Below, in pieces: positions 30,688-39,076 of a stretch of DNA of 59,725 bases (the stretch's first letter is position 1; each line of letters opens with the position of its first letter). The stretch is from CAUJGQ01 sp042408665 (GTDB taxonomy: Bacteria > Chloroflexota > Dehalococcoidia > CAUJGQ01). A model generated the notes under the pieces. It was not told the DNA's origin. It searched no databases and saw only the letters and a list, made by a program, of their open reading frames with translations. The translations under genes and the position numbers were made by a program. The DNA lies in assembly GCA_042408665.1 (NCBI GenBank), contig JBHOQW010000049.1:1-59725 (forward strand), written 5' to 3'.

Positions 30688-32445
30688 CTACTTGGCCAGC
30701 CACATATCGAGGAACGACTCGGCGCCGGCGCCGTAGCCGCGGCGCTGGTAGTAGTTGCGCACCCATGGCTGGAGAAAGGTGTAGTTCGGGCCAATGAACA
30801 TAGGGATGTAGTACATCTTCTCCATCACGTAGCGCTGGATGTCGCGCACGATCTTGACTCGCTCCTCCGGATTGATCGTGCTCTGCTCCTTATCGATCAG
30901 CGCGTCGAGCTGCGGATCGTTCACGCCGGCGTGATTGCGCTGGCTGGCCGAGTGTAGCGGGTTGAAGAGATAGTCGTGCGGGTCGTTGAAACCGGATTGC
31001 AGGCCAAAGAAGACGCCGTCGTAGTTACCGAAGAAAACCCCACCAGTTTTGATATACTCGCCCTGGTAATCTGCCGTGACGATCGTGGGGTTGAGCGCGC
31101 GGTTATCCTTAAGCATAGCGGCCACGCTCTCCGCCCACTGGTTGAAGCGCTGCGTGTAACCGTTGGGTGTGTAGATGTATTTGAACGTCAGTTTGTTGTT
31201 CTCATCGTATCCCGCGGCTTTCAGGAGTGCCGTAGCCTCTTTGATATCGTACTTGAAGAACGCGGCACCCGGACCGGCGTCGTTGCCCTTGGGGTCCACC
31301 CACCAGCGGCCGAAGGAGCCGGGCACCATGTTCTGCCACACTCCCGCGCCGTCCCACGAGAGCTTGAGCATTCCGTCCCGGTCCACGGACATGGACAGCG
31401 CCTTCCGCACCCGTTCATCGCGGAAGGGGCTGGTACCGCGCAGTTGCGGCGAGATGAACGGCAGTGTGGCGGACAGGTAGGTGAACGAGCGGGCGTCGGG
31501 GTTAGAGCGTTTGACGTCCTGCACCTGCTCGAAGGGGATGTCGGCCACATCGAGGCGACGGGCCTGAAACTGGACTACCTCCTGAACCGAGTCTACCAGC
31601 ACGATGTGTCGGAACTCGTCCAGATACGGCCGATCGGTGATGAAGTAGGCTGGGTGCTTCTTGTACTTGATCTCGGCGTCCGGCTGCAGCGAGTCGAACA
31701 TGAAGGGGCCGGTGCCGATCTGGTCCTTGGCCGGGTCGAAGGCACCGGCCGCCAGCTCCTTGGGCATGATCCACAGGTACTGGGCGGTGGCCAGCAAGGA
31801 GAGGAACGGGCCGAACGGCCGCGCCAGTTTGAACACCACCGTCTGCGCGTCTGGCGTCTCCACCCGCTCGACGATTAGGTTCTGGGGGGTGCCGAACGTG
31901 TTGCGGTTGGTGTTCTTCGGGTCGGTCCGGAAGCGCTCCAGGGTGACCTTGACATCTTCACTGTCCACCTGGCGGCCGTTGATCGGCGCCTTGTTGTGGA
32001 ACTTGGCCGGCCGCAGCTTGAACGTGTAGGTCAGGCCATCGGCGGTCGCCTCATAGCTGGCGGCCAGGTCGGTCACGATCTCGTAGTTATCGGCGGTGTC
32101 CGGCTTGCTGTCCGTTTTCCACTTCAAGAGGCGGCTGTAGGCGAAGCTGGCGATAGTCTGCGCCGTATAGGTGGTGTTGGCGATCGGGTCCAGCGGCGCC
32201 GTGGTGGCGATGCGGATGGCGGCGCTGCCGCCGGGCCGCGGCGTCTCACCCGCCCCCGCCGTCGCCACCTGGGCGCTGCTGGGCAGGGTGGTCCCCATCG
32301 CACCGCGGCCGCCCTCCTCGGTCTTGCTCCCACCCCCGCACGCCAGGGCGAAGAGCGCGGCGCTCCCCGCCGCCCCGTAGGCCAGCGCACGACGGCGCGG
32401 CCAGCGGGTCGCCGACTTGCGCCCCCAATATGTGCTCTCCAACAC
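30688..32445 (-). CDS. ABC transporter substrate-binding protein, family 5, lipoprotein
   Basis: 585 residues. The N-terminus has twin arginines (RRRALAYGAAGSAALF) and a lipobox-like ALAC followed by GGGSKTE, so it is likely a Tat-exported lipoprotein. The family 5 fold shows in YTFKLRPAKFHNKAPINGRQVDSEDVKVTLE, VFKLARPFGPFLSLL, GTGPFMFDSL and FRDERVRKALSMSVDRDGML. It should bind oligopeptides or similar solutes outside the cell. No permease or ATPase genes are adjacent, so it is an orphan binder here. It faces the LarA-like gene across a palindrome-rich spacer. Confidence 0.9.
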   Translation of the reverse strand: MLESTYWGRKSATRWPRRRALAYGAAGSAALFALACGGGSKTEEGGRGAMGTTLPSSAQVATAGAGETPRPGGSAAIRIATTAPLDPIANTTYTAQTIASFAYSRLLKWKTDSKPDTADNYEIVTDLAASYEATADGLTYTFKLRPAKFHNKAPINGRQVDSEDVKVTLERFRTDPKNTNRNTFGTPQNLIVERVETPDAQTVVFKLARPFGPFLSLLATAQYLWIMPKELAAGAFDPAKDQIGTGPFMFDSLQPDAEIKYKKHPAYFITDRPYLDEFRHIVLVDSVQEVVQFQARRLDVADIPFEQVQDVKRSNPDARSFTYLSATLPFISPQLRGTSPFRDERVRKALSMSVDRDGMLKLSWDGAGVWQNMVPGSFGRWWVDPKGNDAGPGAAFFKYDIKEATALLKAAGYDENNKLTFKYIYTPNGYTQRFNQWAESVAAMLKDNRALNPTIVTADYQGEYIKTGGVFFGNYDGVFFGLQSGFNDPHDYLFNPLHSASQRNHAGVNDPQLDALIDKEQSTINPEERVKIVRDIQRYVMEKMYYIPMFIGPNYTFLQPWVRNYYQRRGYGAGAESFLDMWLAK

Positions 32446-32529
32446 AGAACCTCCTCCTCCGGTGATGTCCCAGTGGTCCGATCCCCTCTGCAGACCGCCG
32501 GGCGTCGGCGGGCCTTCCAGTACTGTCTG

Positions 32530-32616
32530 ATGGTAGATGGACCGTGCACGGTGATGTCAACCCGTACACGGGTTAGCGGCGGCCGCGGTTGACATCAGCG
32601 GCCGCCGCGCTACGCT
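32530..32616. promoter_or_regulatory. divergent promoters with nested operators (binding protein / LarA-like)
   Basis: TGATGTCAACC (32552-32562) and GGTTGACATCA (32587-32597) form an inverted repeat in which each arm holds a TTGACA -35 facing outward. The rightward -10 candidate is TACGCT (32611-32616, 16-base spacer); the leftward is TCTACC/TACCAT near 32530-32537. Two palindromes sit inside: ACCGTGCACGGT (32541-32552, perfect) and AACCCGT-AC-ACGGGTT (32559-32574, perfect). Both lie where a repressor could block the leftward promoter. The rest of the 271-base spacer shows nothing else. Confidence 0.6.
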
Positions 32617-32716
32617 GCTCCACACCGGCTGCCGTCACGGCGAGGCTCGCGGAAGGCGGGCGCGATGGCGCCGGACGGTTGCCCTCAGGGTACGCGCCTG
32701 CGGTGAGGAGGAACAG

Positions 32717-34069
32717 ATGCGAACCGTGACGATCCCCTACGGCGATGGCACGGTAGACGTGGAGCTGCCGGACCGTGCCCGGGTGATTCACCGCACCGCG
32801 GAGCCGCCGCCCCCGCTGCCGGACCAGGCGCGCGCCATCCGCGACGCCATCGCCCACCCCATCGGTATCCGCCCCATCCCTGAGCTGGTGCGGCCCGGTG
32901 CCCGCGTGCTGATCGCCTTTGACGACCCCACCACGCAGGCCCGCGGTCGCATCCGCGCCCTGGCCATCGAGGCCGTGCTGGACGAGCTGCGCCGCGCCGG
33001 GGTGGCGGAGGAGCAGGTCACGCTGGTGTGTGCCAACGCCTTGCACCGCAAGTTCACCCGTGAGGAGCTGGCGGTGGTGCTGGGGCCGGAGCTGGTGGCG
33101 CGCTTCGGCGACCGGCTCATGTGTCACGACGCCGAGGACCGCACCAACATCGTCACCATCGGCACCACGCCCAGCGGCCACCTGGTGGAGGTCAACCGGC
33201 TGGTGGTGGACTGCGACCTGACAGTGTACGTCAACACCGGCGTCAATCTCGGCTTCAGCGGCGGCTGGAAGTCGGTGTGCGTGGGCCTCTCCACGTGGAA
33301 CTCGATCAAGGCCACGCACCACCCGGACGGCATGTCCATGTCGGTGCGCAACAACCGCATGCACCGCGTGCTCGATGAGATGGGCGCCCTCTTGGAGGCG
33401 CGGCTGGGCCGCCCGATCTTCAAGGTTGAGATGATCCTGTCGGACCCAGAGCACGTGGCCTACGTGTGGGCCGGCTCCGTGGCAGAGACGCGCGCCCGAG
33501 CCATGGACGTGATGGCGGAGCGCAACCCGCCCCGACGGGCCGCCGGCGAGCCGGTGGACGTGGTGGTCTACGGCGTGCCCAACCAGAGCCCCTACGCCGT
33601 CTTCTCCAAGGTCAACCCGATCCTGACGCTCATCTCCTCGGGCCTGGGCTACCAGGGCGGCTACATCGAGGCGCTGGGCAAGCCGGGCTGCTCGGTGATC
33701 TTGGCCACCCCCTGCACCGAGCAGTGGGACGAGGAGCACCACCCCTCCTACCCGGACGTATGGCGCAACGTGCTGTCCCAGACCACCGACGCCTACGAGA
33801 TCGACCGCCGCTTCGCCCAGCAGTACGCGGAGGAGCCGCGCTACATCGAGCGCTACCGCCATGCTTACGGCTTCCACGGCGTGCACGCCATCCTGGCCAC
33901 CCAGCCGCTCAAACGGCTCAAGCACGCCGGCCGGGTGTTCGTGGCCGGCCCGGACGACCCGGCGGTGCCGCGCCACGTCGGCTTTACCCCGATGCCCAGC
34001 GTGGAGGCGGCCATCCGCGAGGCGGAGCGGGTGCATGGGCCGGACTGCGCCATCGCCTGCATCGTGTGA
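32717..34069 (+). CDS. LarA-like (DUF2088) nickel-pincer racemase family protein
   Basis: 450 residues from ATG 32717 with GAGGAGGAAC upstream. The N-terminal domain has VLIAFDDPTTQARGR and CANALHRKFTREEL; the middle has VYVNTGVNLGFSGGWKSVCVGLSTW, containing the Lys expected to hold the pyridinium-thiocarboxylate-nickel cofactor, and THHPDGMSM. The C-terminal domain carries VVYGVPNQSPYAVFSK. LarA family members racemise or epimerise 2-hydroxyacids. LarB/C/E cofactor genes are not in this window, so activity depends on genes elsewhere. Its substrate may be linked to the solute bound by the divergent SBP. Confidence 0.85.
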   Translation: MRTVTIPYGDGTVDVELPDRARVIHRTAEPPPPLPDQARAIRDAIAHPIGIRPIPELVRPGARVLIAFDDPTTQARGRIRALAIEAVLDELRRAGVAEEQVTLVCANALHRKFTREELAVVLGPELVARFGDRLMCHDAEDRTNIVTIGTTPSGHLVEVNRLVVDCDLTVYVNTGVNLGFSGGWKSVCVGLSTWNSIKATHHPDGMSMSVRNNRMHRVLDEMGALLEARLGRPIFKVEMILSDPEHVAYVWAGSVAETRARAMDVMAERNPPRRAAGEPVDVVVYGVPNQSPYAVFSKVNPILTLISSGLGYQGGYIEALGKPGCSVILATPCTEQWDEEHHPSYPDVWRNVLSQTTDAYEIDRRFAQQYAEEPRYIERYRHAYGFHGVHAILATQPLKRLKHAGRVFVAGPDDPAVPRHVGFTPMPSVEAAIREAERVHGPDCAIACIV

Positions 34070-34084
34070 GCGGCTGGGTGGCCG

Positions 34085-35682
34085 TCAGAGCCGGGTGAAC
34101 GCCGCCGGGGCGCGGGGTGTGGGGATCCACCACTCCTCCCCGCGCGGCGTCTGCACGTACTCCGGCCAGCGCAGGTCCACCGGCGGCGGGAAATCGGGCG
34201 GAAGCAGGGGGCCACCCACCGCTCACCGCCGATGCCGCCGCCCGTGCGCTCCCGGAACTCGGCCTGCGCCGCAGCCAGCGCCGCTGGGTCGGTGACCAGG
34301 TCCAGCAGCGTGAGGGCGATCGCCTTGCCGGCGGCGAAGAAGCAGGGGTCGATGCACGCGGGCACGCCCCCTAAGGCGTTGTTCACCCAGGCGGGGTACT
34401 GGTAGCCGGGGCGCGGCGGCCGCAGGCGCGGGCGGCCGGTGTGCAGGCGCACGGTGGGCGCATGCCACGTGTACTCGACGTAATCATCGGAGGTGAAGTG
34501 CTGCTGCCATTCCGGCAGGCCGCGGCGCACGGCCCGCTCGTACTCCTGCGGCGGGGTGAGGCGCTGGCTCTCGGCGGTGAACGGGTCGTCCATCGGCGTA
34601 AAACCCAGGTGGTGCTGGATCTCCCGCGCGAAGCGTCGTGCTTCCTCGTCGAAGCGGGTGGGGCCGGCGATCTCTAAGTTGCGGTAGGTAAGCTCGGCCA
34701 TGACGTGGTTGGGCAGGCCCACGCGCGTCTTGGTCACCCACCGCACCGCGGCCACGCAGCCGGTGGCGGCCGCCGCGTGCCGGGCGTTGTTCTCCAGCAC
34801 CCGGTAGATCTGCTGTTGGATCTCCAGTGTGGGCGAGCGCCAGGCGTACTGGATCTGCGCCAGGCGCGGCGGCAGGTTGTCCGAGGTACACTGGCCGCCC
34901 ACCATGAGGAACTCGTTCAGGGTCCAGGTGCCGGTGTGGGGGTACATCGCCTCCTTGGTGTACTTAGTGAGGGTGTACATCAGGCACACCGCGTCCAGCG
35001 CGGCCGGCGCCCGCGCCGCGGCGTGCGCCCGGTCCGGGTGGGCCAGCAGCCGCTGGTCGATCCACTCCTCCGGGGTCAGGCACTCGAAGGAGAAGACGCA
35101 GCTCCAGTAGGAGCCGCAGTGGGTGTCCCAGACGGTGGTGTTGGTGGGGTAGGGGTGGTAGGCGATGGCGGCGTCCAGGTCGTTGTAATAGCCCTTGGCG
35201 GCGTGCACCGGCTTAGAGCCGCACACCTTCTCCGCCGGCTCGCCGAACAGCTTGAGCGTGCCGGGCAGGCCGAAGCGCTCCATCACCGCCTTGGCGGCCA
35301 GTACGCCGGTGAGGGCCGCGACTCCCAGGGCAGAGTGGGGGTCGGTGTGGCCGGGCGCCCACGGGTGCAGGCCGGGCCGGGGCTGGCGGTACGGCACCGG
35401 CGCCTGCGAGTTCTCCGGCACGGCGTCGTACTCGGCGTAGGTGGCCAGCACCGGCCGGCCGCTGCCCCAGGTGGCGACGAAGGCCGTGGGCATCTCACCT
35501 GATCCCTCCTCGACGTGAAACCCTTCGCCGCGCAGCAGGTCACAATAGGCACGGGCGGAGCGGTACTCACGCCAGGCCGTCTCGGCGTAGTTCCAGATCT
35601 CCTGGTGAAACTCGGACAGGCGGGCGCGGTTCTCCTCCACCCACGCCAGTGCCGCCTGCTTCTCGCCCGTCACGGCGGTCAT
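34085..35682 (-). pseudogene. M20-family amidohydrolase (AbgB-like) with a C-terminal frameshift
   Basis: From ATG 35682 (GGAAGGG upstream) the frame encodes a normal M20 peptidase/amidohydrolase: LSEFHQEIWNYAETAWREYRSA, YAEYDAVPENSQ, GHTDPHSALGVAAL, LFGEPAEKVCGSKPVHAAKG and YHPYPTNTTVW. At WVAP near 34208 the family homology leaves the frame; shifting by one base at a five-G run (34207-34211 on the plus strand) continues with PPDFPPPVDLRWPEYVQTP and ends FTRL at TGA 34087-34085. One missing base in the homopolymer explains it. As read, the frame runs to 33865 through unrelated Arg-rich sequence. It would otherwise be about 532 residues. The substrate is likely an acylated amino acid or aminobenzoyl-type amide. 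Confidence 0.8.
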
Positions 35683-35713
35683 AGCCCTTCCCTCCTAGCG
35701 GCAATCCGGGGGA

Positions 35714-37606
35714 TTAGCTGAACACCACGTGCTGGCGCAGGAAGCGCTCCACCGCCGCGTAGAAGTGCGCGATGGTCTCTGTCTTGCGCCAGCCGTGGCC
35801 TTCACCCTCGTACACGTGGTACTCATGCGGTACGCCCCGCGCCCGCAGCGAGGCGACGATGGCATCGGACTGGGCCCGTGGCACAACCTTGTCCTCCGTG
35901 CCCTGGAAGAGGACGATCGGGTCCTGGATGCGGGCGGCGTGGAACTGCGGCGAGCGCGCCCGGTACACCTCCGCCGCCTCCGGCAGCGGGCCAAGCAGGG
36001 AGTCCAGATAGCGCGCCTCGAACTTGTGCGTCTCGGCCGCAAGGGTGAATTGATTGGAGACCCCGTACAGACAGACGGCGGCCGTGTAGAAGCCGGGGTG
36101 CGTCACCAACGATTGCAGCACCGTGAAGCCGCCCGCGCTACCGCCCATGATCACCCGCCGGCGTGGGTCCACCCGCCCCGTCTCCGCCAAATTGAGCGCA
36201 CCGGTGCGGCAGTCCGCCACGTCGTGCACGCCCCAGTTGCCGCGCAGCTTGCGCATGTAGGCGCGGCCGTAGCCCGTGCTGCCACGGTAGTTAACCTGGA
36301 GCACGGCGTAGCCACGTGTGGCGAAGAACTGGGCCTGCGGCTGGAAGCCGGCCAGGGCCTGGCTGGTGGGGCCGCCATGCACCAGCCCCACCAGCGGCGG
36401 CAACCCTCGGCTCTGGAAGCGCGCGGAATGCGGCAGGTAGAACAGGCCGTAAGCGACCTCGCCGTCGGTGGTGGGCCAGGCGAGCGGCTCCGGGCGGGCG
36501 TACTCCTCGGCCGGGACGGTCTCGCCCATGCTGCGCGCCCGCACCGTGACGGCGCCGCTCGGCACGTCCACTAGGATGAGCCGGGGCGGCAGGTCCGGCG
36601 CGCCGGCCGTGACCGCCACCCGGCGGCCGCCACCAGAGGGGTAGGCGAACGTGGTGTAGCGCGCCGTCTCACCGCCGATGTCGCGCACGCGGCCGCTTCC
36701 CAGGTCGATGTGCTGGAGGCGGTGGAACCCCTGCTCGGCGCGCACGCACACGATGCCGCCGTCCACCAGGGTGTAGGTGCGCTGGCCCTGCTGCCAGGCG
36801 GGCTCGCCGTACTCGCCGCTGCCGTCCGTCAGCCGTTGGGGTGGACTCCCGTCCAGGGGATACCGGTAGATCTGGCCCCAGCCGCGCTCGTCGGAGACGT
36901 ACAGGAGAGCACGACCGTCCGGCGTGAACTCCGGTTGAAAGACGGCGATGTCCGGCCCGCCGGCCACCCGGTGCGCATCCCGCAGCCGGGGCAAGCCGCC
37001 GGATAGATCCACGTCGGCCACCCACAGCTCGGTGCCGTCCCACGGCATGTTGGGGTGGTCCCAGGCGATCCAGGCGACGCGCGTGCCGTCTGGGCTCCAG
37101 CGCGGCTGCATATAAAAGTCGTGCCCCTGCGCCAGCTTGACCGGCCAGCCGCGTCCGGCGCTGTCCACCACCGCCAGGCAGTCCTCGCCCTCGTAGGAGC
37201 TGACGTATAGCAGCCAGCGGCCGTCCGGGGAGAGGGCGGGTGCGGCCACGGCACCGAAGGCGGGGGTGACGGGCCGCGCCGGACCGCCGGCCAGCTCCTG
37301 CCGGTAGATGCGGCCACCCGCGACGAAGTAGACGGCCCCGTGGCCGGCGGTGAAGTCGCCGCCGCCGTAGCCGACCGTGGCCCGCACGGAGAGGTCGCTG
37401 GTCAGGTCGCGCGGGACGGGCTGGTCATCGGTGGCGCAAACGAGCACGCCGCGGTCGGAGCGTCCCTCCAGCCAGACCAAGGTGCGGCCGTCCGTGTCCC
37501 AGGCGCTGTCGCCCAGGCGCAGGCCCTGCGCCAGGAGCAGCGGGGTGATGGGGCTGTCCCACAGACCGTAGGGGCGGCTGGTTGTCCGCTCCAGGGCGGC
37601 GGTCAT
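35714..37606 (-). CDS. S9-family prolyl oligopeptidase-like serine peptidase
   Basis: 630 residues from ATG 37606 (28 residues inside the longest frame, after GAGGT). The first 370 residues are a beta-propeller with repeated LSPDGRWLLYVSS, SPDGTRVAWIAWDHPNMPWDGTEL and TPDGRALLYVSDERG blades. The alpha/beta-hydrolase part has VHGGPTSQA, the nucleophile GGSAGGF, Asp in FQGTEDKVVP and His in EGEGHGW. Cytoplasmic; it likely trims short peptides. The WDHPNMPWDxTEL stretch is typical of acylaminoacyl/dipeptidyl peptidases of this group. Confidence 0.92.
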   Translation of the reverse strand: MTAALERTTSRPYGLWDSPITPLLLAQGLRLGDSAWDTDGRTLVWLEGRSDRGVLVCATDDQPVPRDLTSDLSVRATVGYGGGDFTAGHGAVYFVAGGRIYRQELAGGPARPVTPAFGAVAAPALSPDGRWLLYVSSYEGEDCLAVVDSAGRGWPVKLAQGHDFYMQPRWSPDGTRVAWIAWDHPNMPWDGTELWVADVDLSGGLPRLRDAHRVAGGPDIAVFQPEFTPDGRALLYVSDERGWGQIYRYPLDGSPPQRLTDGSGEYGEPAWQQGQRTYTLVDGGIVCVRAEQGFHRLQHIDLGSGRVRDIGGETARYTTFAYPSGGGRRVAVTAGAPDLPPRLILVDVPSGAVTVRARSMGETVPAEEYARPEPLAWPTTDGEVAYGLFYLPHSARFQSRGLPPLVGLVHGGPTSQALAGFQPQAQFFATRGYAVLQVNYRGSTGYGRAYMRKLRGNWGVHDVADCRTGALNLAETGRVDPRRRVIMGGSAGGFTVLQSLVTHPGFYTAAVCLYGVSNQFTLAAETHKFEARYLDSLLGPLPEAAEVYRARSPQFHAARIQDPIVLFQGTEDKVVPRAQSDAIVASLRARGVPHEYHVYEGEGHGWRKTETIAHFYAAVERFLRQHVVFS

Positions 37607-37677
37607 GGCGGTACCTCGCGAGGGGAGCGTGTGGTGAGCATAGCAGGGTCGCACCGTCCGGCGTAGCCCGGCCGCCC

Positions 37678-37706
37678 TTGACCGACCCACCGCGCGCGGT
37701 CATGAT
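37678..37706 (+). promoter_or_regulatory. possible promoter of the nitrile hydratase operon
   Basis: TTGACC (37678-37683) and CATGAT (37701-37706) are 17 bases apart, 50 bases before the nthB start at 37757. Confidence 0.4.
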
Positions 37707-37756
37707 GGCGCCACAGGCGGCTGGCAGGGCGGCTGCCGGTCGTGCGGAGGCAGGCC

Positions 37757-38431
37757 ATGAACGGCATCCACGACCTGGGTGGGATGCACGGCTTCGGGCC
37801 GGTGGAGCGCGAGGAGCACGAGCCGGTGTTTCACGCGCCGTGGGAGCGCACCGTGCTGGCCATGATGCGCGTGGGGCAGGCGAGCGTGTTCAACCTGGAT
37901 GAGTTCCGCCACGCCATCGAGCGTATGGACCCGGCCGCGTACCTGACCAGCAGCTACTACGAGCGCTGGCTGGCGGCCATCGAGCGGCTGTACGTGGAGA
38001 AGCGCGTGATAACAGCCGCGGAGCTGGAGGCCCGCGCCCGCTACTTCACGGAGCACCCGGAGGCGCAGGCCACGGACCTGGTCACGCCGCGGCCGGTCGC
38101 CCGCCCCAGCCAGCCGGGCGACCCGCGCACCCTCTTCCGCCGCGAGGGCACGGCCCCGCCCAAGTTCAAACCCGGCGACTGGGTAATCGCCCGCAACATC
38201 CACCCGCGAGGTCACACCCGCCTGCCGCGCTACGTGCGCGGCAAGCGCGGCGTGGTGGAGCGCTGTCACGGCGTCTTTGTCTTCCCGGACACCAACGCCC
38301 ACGGGCTGGGCGAGCAGCCCCAGCCGGTGTACAGCGTGCGCTTCGAGGCAGCGGAGCTGTGGGGCGAAAGCGCAGATGGCCGCGGCGCGGTGAGCGTCGA
38401 CCTGTGGGAGAGCTACCTGCTGCCCGCCTGA
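37757..38431 (+). CDS. nthB: nitrile hydratase beta subunit
   Basis: 224 residues from ATG 37757 (GGAGG seven bases upstream). It opens MNGIHDLGGMHGFGPV, the hallmark of NHase beta, with EPVFHAPWERTVLAM and SYYERWLAAIERL following. The C-terminal SH3-like barrel has FKPGDWVIARNIHPRGHTRLPRYVRG, then YSVRFEAAELWGE and DLWESYLL. It forms a heterodimer with the alpha subunit and converts nitriles to amides. Gene order beta-alpha-activator is that of cobalt-type enzymes. Confidence 0.95.
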   Translation: MNGIHDLGGMHGFGPVEREEHEPVFHAPWERTVLAMMRVGQASVFNLDEFRHAIERMDPAAYLTSSYYERWLAAIERLYVEKRVITAAELEARARYFTEHPEAQATDLVTPRPVARPSQPGDPRTLFRREGTAPPKFKPGDWVIARNIHPRGHTRLPRYVRGKRGVVERCHGVFVFPDTNAHGLGEQPQPVYSVRFEAAELWGESADGRGAVSVDLWESYLLPA

Positions 38432-38458
38432 GCGGGCCGTGGGAGTGGGAGGACCACG

Positions 38459-39076
38459 ATGGGGAAGAACCACCCGAACGTGGAGCCATACATCGTGTCG
38501 CGCGTGCGGGCGCTGGAATCGCTCTTGATGGAGAAGGGCCTGCTCGGCCCGGACACGGTGGACCGCATCGTCAGCCGCTACGAGAACGACACCGGGCCGC
38601 TGATCGGCGCCCGCGCGGTGGCGCGCGCCTGGGTGGACCCGGATTACAAGCGCCTACTGCTTACCGATTCCCAAGCCGCGCTGGCCGTCTTCGGACTGAC
38701 CAACTACGACGTGCTGATGGTGGTGGAGAACACACCGCAGGTGCACAACCTGGTTGTGTGCACGCTCTGCTCCTGCTACCCGTGGCCGGTGCTGGGCCTG
38801 CCGCCCACCTGGTACAAGAGCCCTGCCTACCGCTCGCGCGCCGTGCTGGAGCCGCGCGCCCTGCTGCGCGAGTTCGGGCTGGAGATCCCGCCGGAGCGGG
38901 AGGTGCGGGTGTGGGACAGCAGCGCCGAGCTGCGTTACATGGTGCTGCCCATGCCCCCGCCCGGCTCCGAGGGCATGACGGAGGAGGAGCTCCTGCCGCA
39001 CATCACGCGCGACGCGCTGGTGGGCGTGGCCGAGGTGCGGCTGCCGACCGGTGCCCCCGCCGGGAGGCCGGCCTAA
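38459..39076 (+). CDS. nthA: nitrile hydratase alpha subunit, cobalt type
   Basis: 205 residues. The metal site VCTLCSCYPWP lies at residues 100-110; Cys101, Cys104, Ser105 and Cys106 are the expected ligands. Thr in CTLCSC (not Ser as in CSLCSC) marks cobalt-type NHase. In mature enzymes two of these cysteines are oxidised to sulfinic and sulfenic acids. WYKSPAYRSRAVLEPRALL and RVWDSSAELRYMVLP are standard. The start follows a GGGAGGA site, 27 bases after nthB; the stop overlaps the next gene (TAATG). Confidence 0.96.
   Translation: MGKNHPNVEPYIVSRVRALESLLMEKGLLGPDTVDRIVSRYENDTGPLIGARAVARAWVDPDYKRLLLTDSQAALAVFGLTNYDVLMVVENTPQVHNLVVCTLCSCYPWPVLGLPPTWYKSPAYRSRAVLEPRALLREFGLEIPPEREVRVWDSSAELRYMVLPMPPPGSEGMTEEELLPHITRDALVGVAEVRLPTGAPAGRPA

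Noticed and set aside
33865..34084. Extension of the M20 protein to 33865 as a real C-terminal domain
   Set aside because: It runs antisense through the end of the LarA-like gene and is an artefact of the frameshift.
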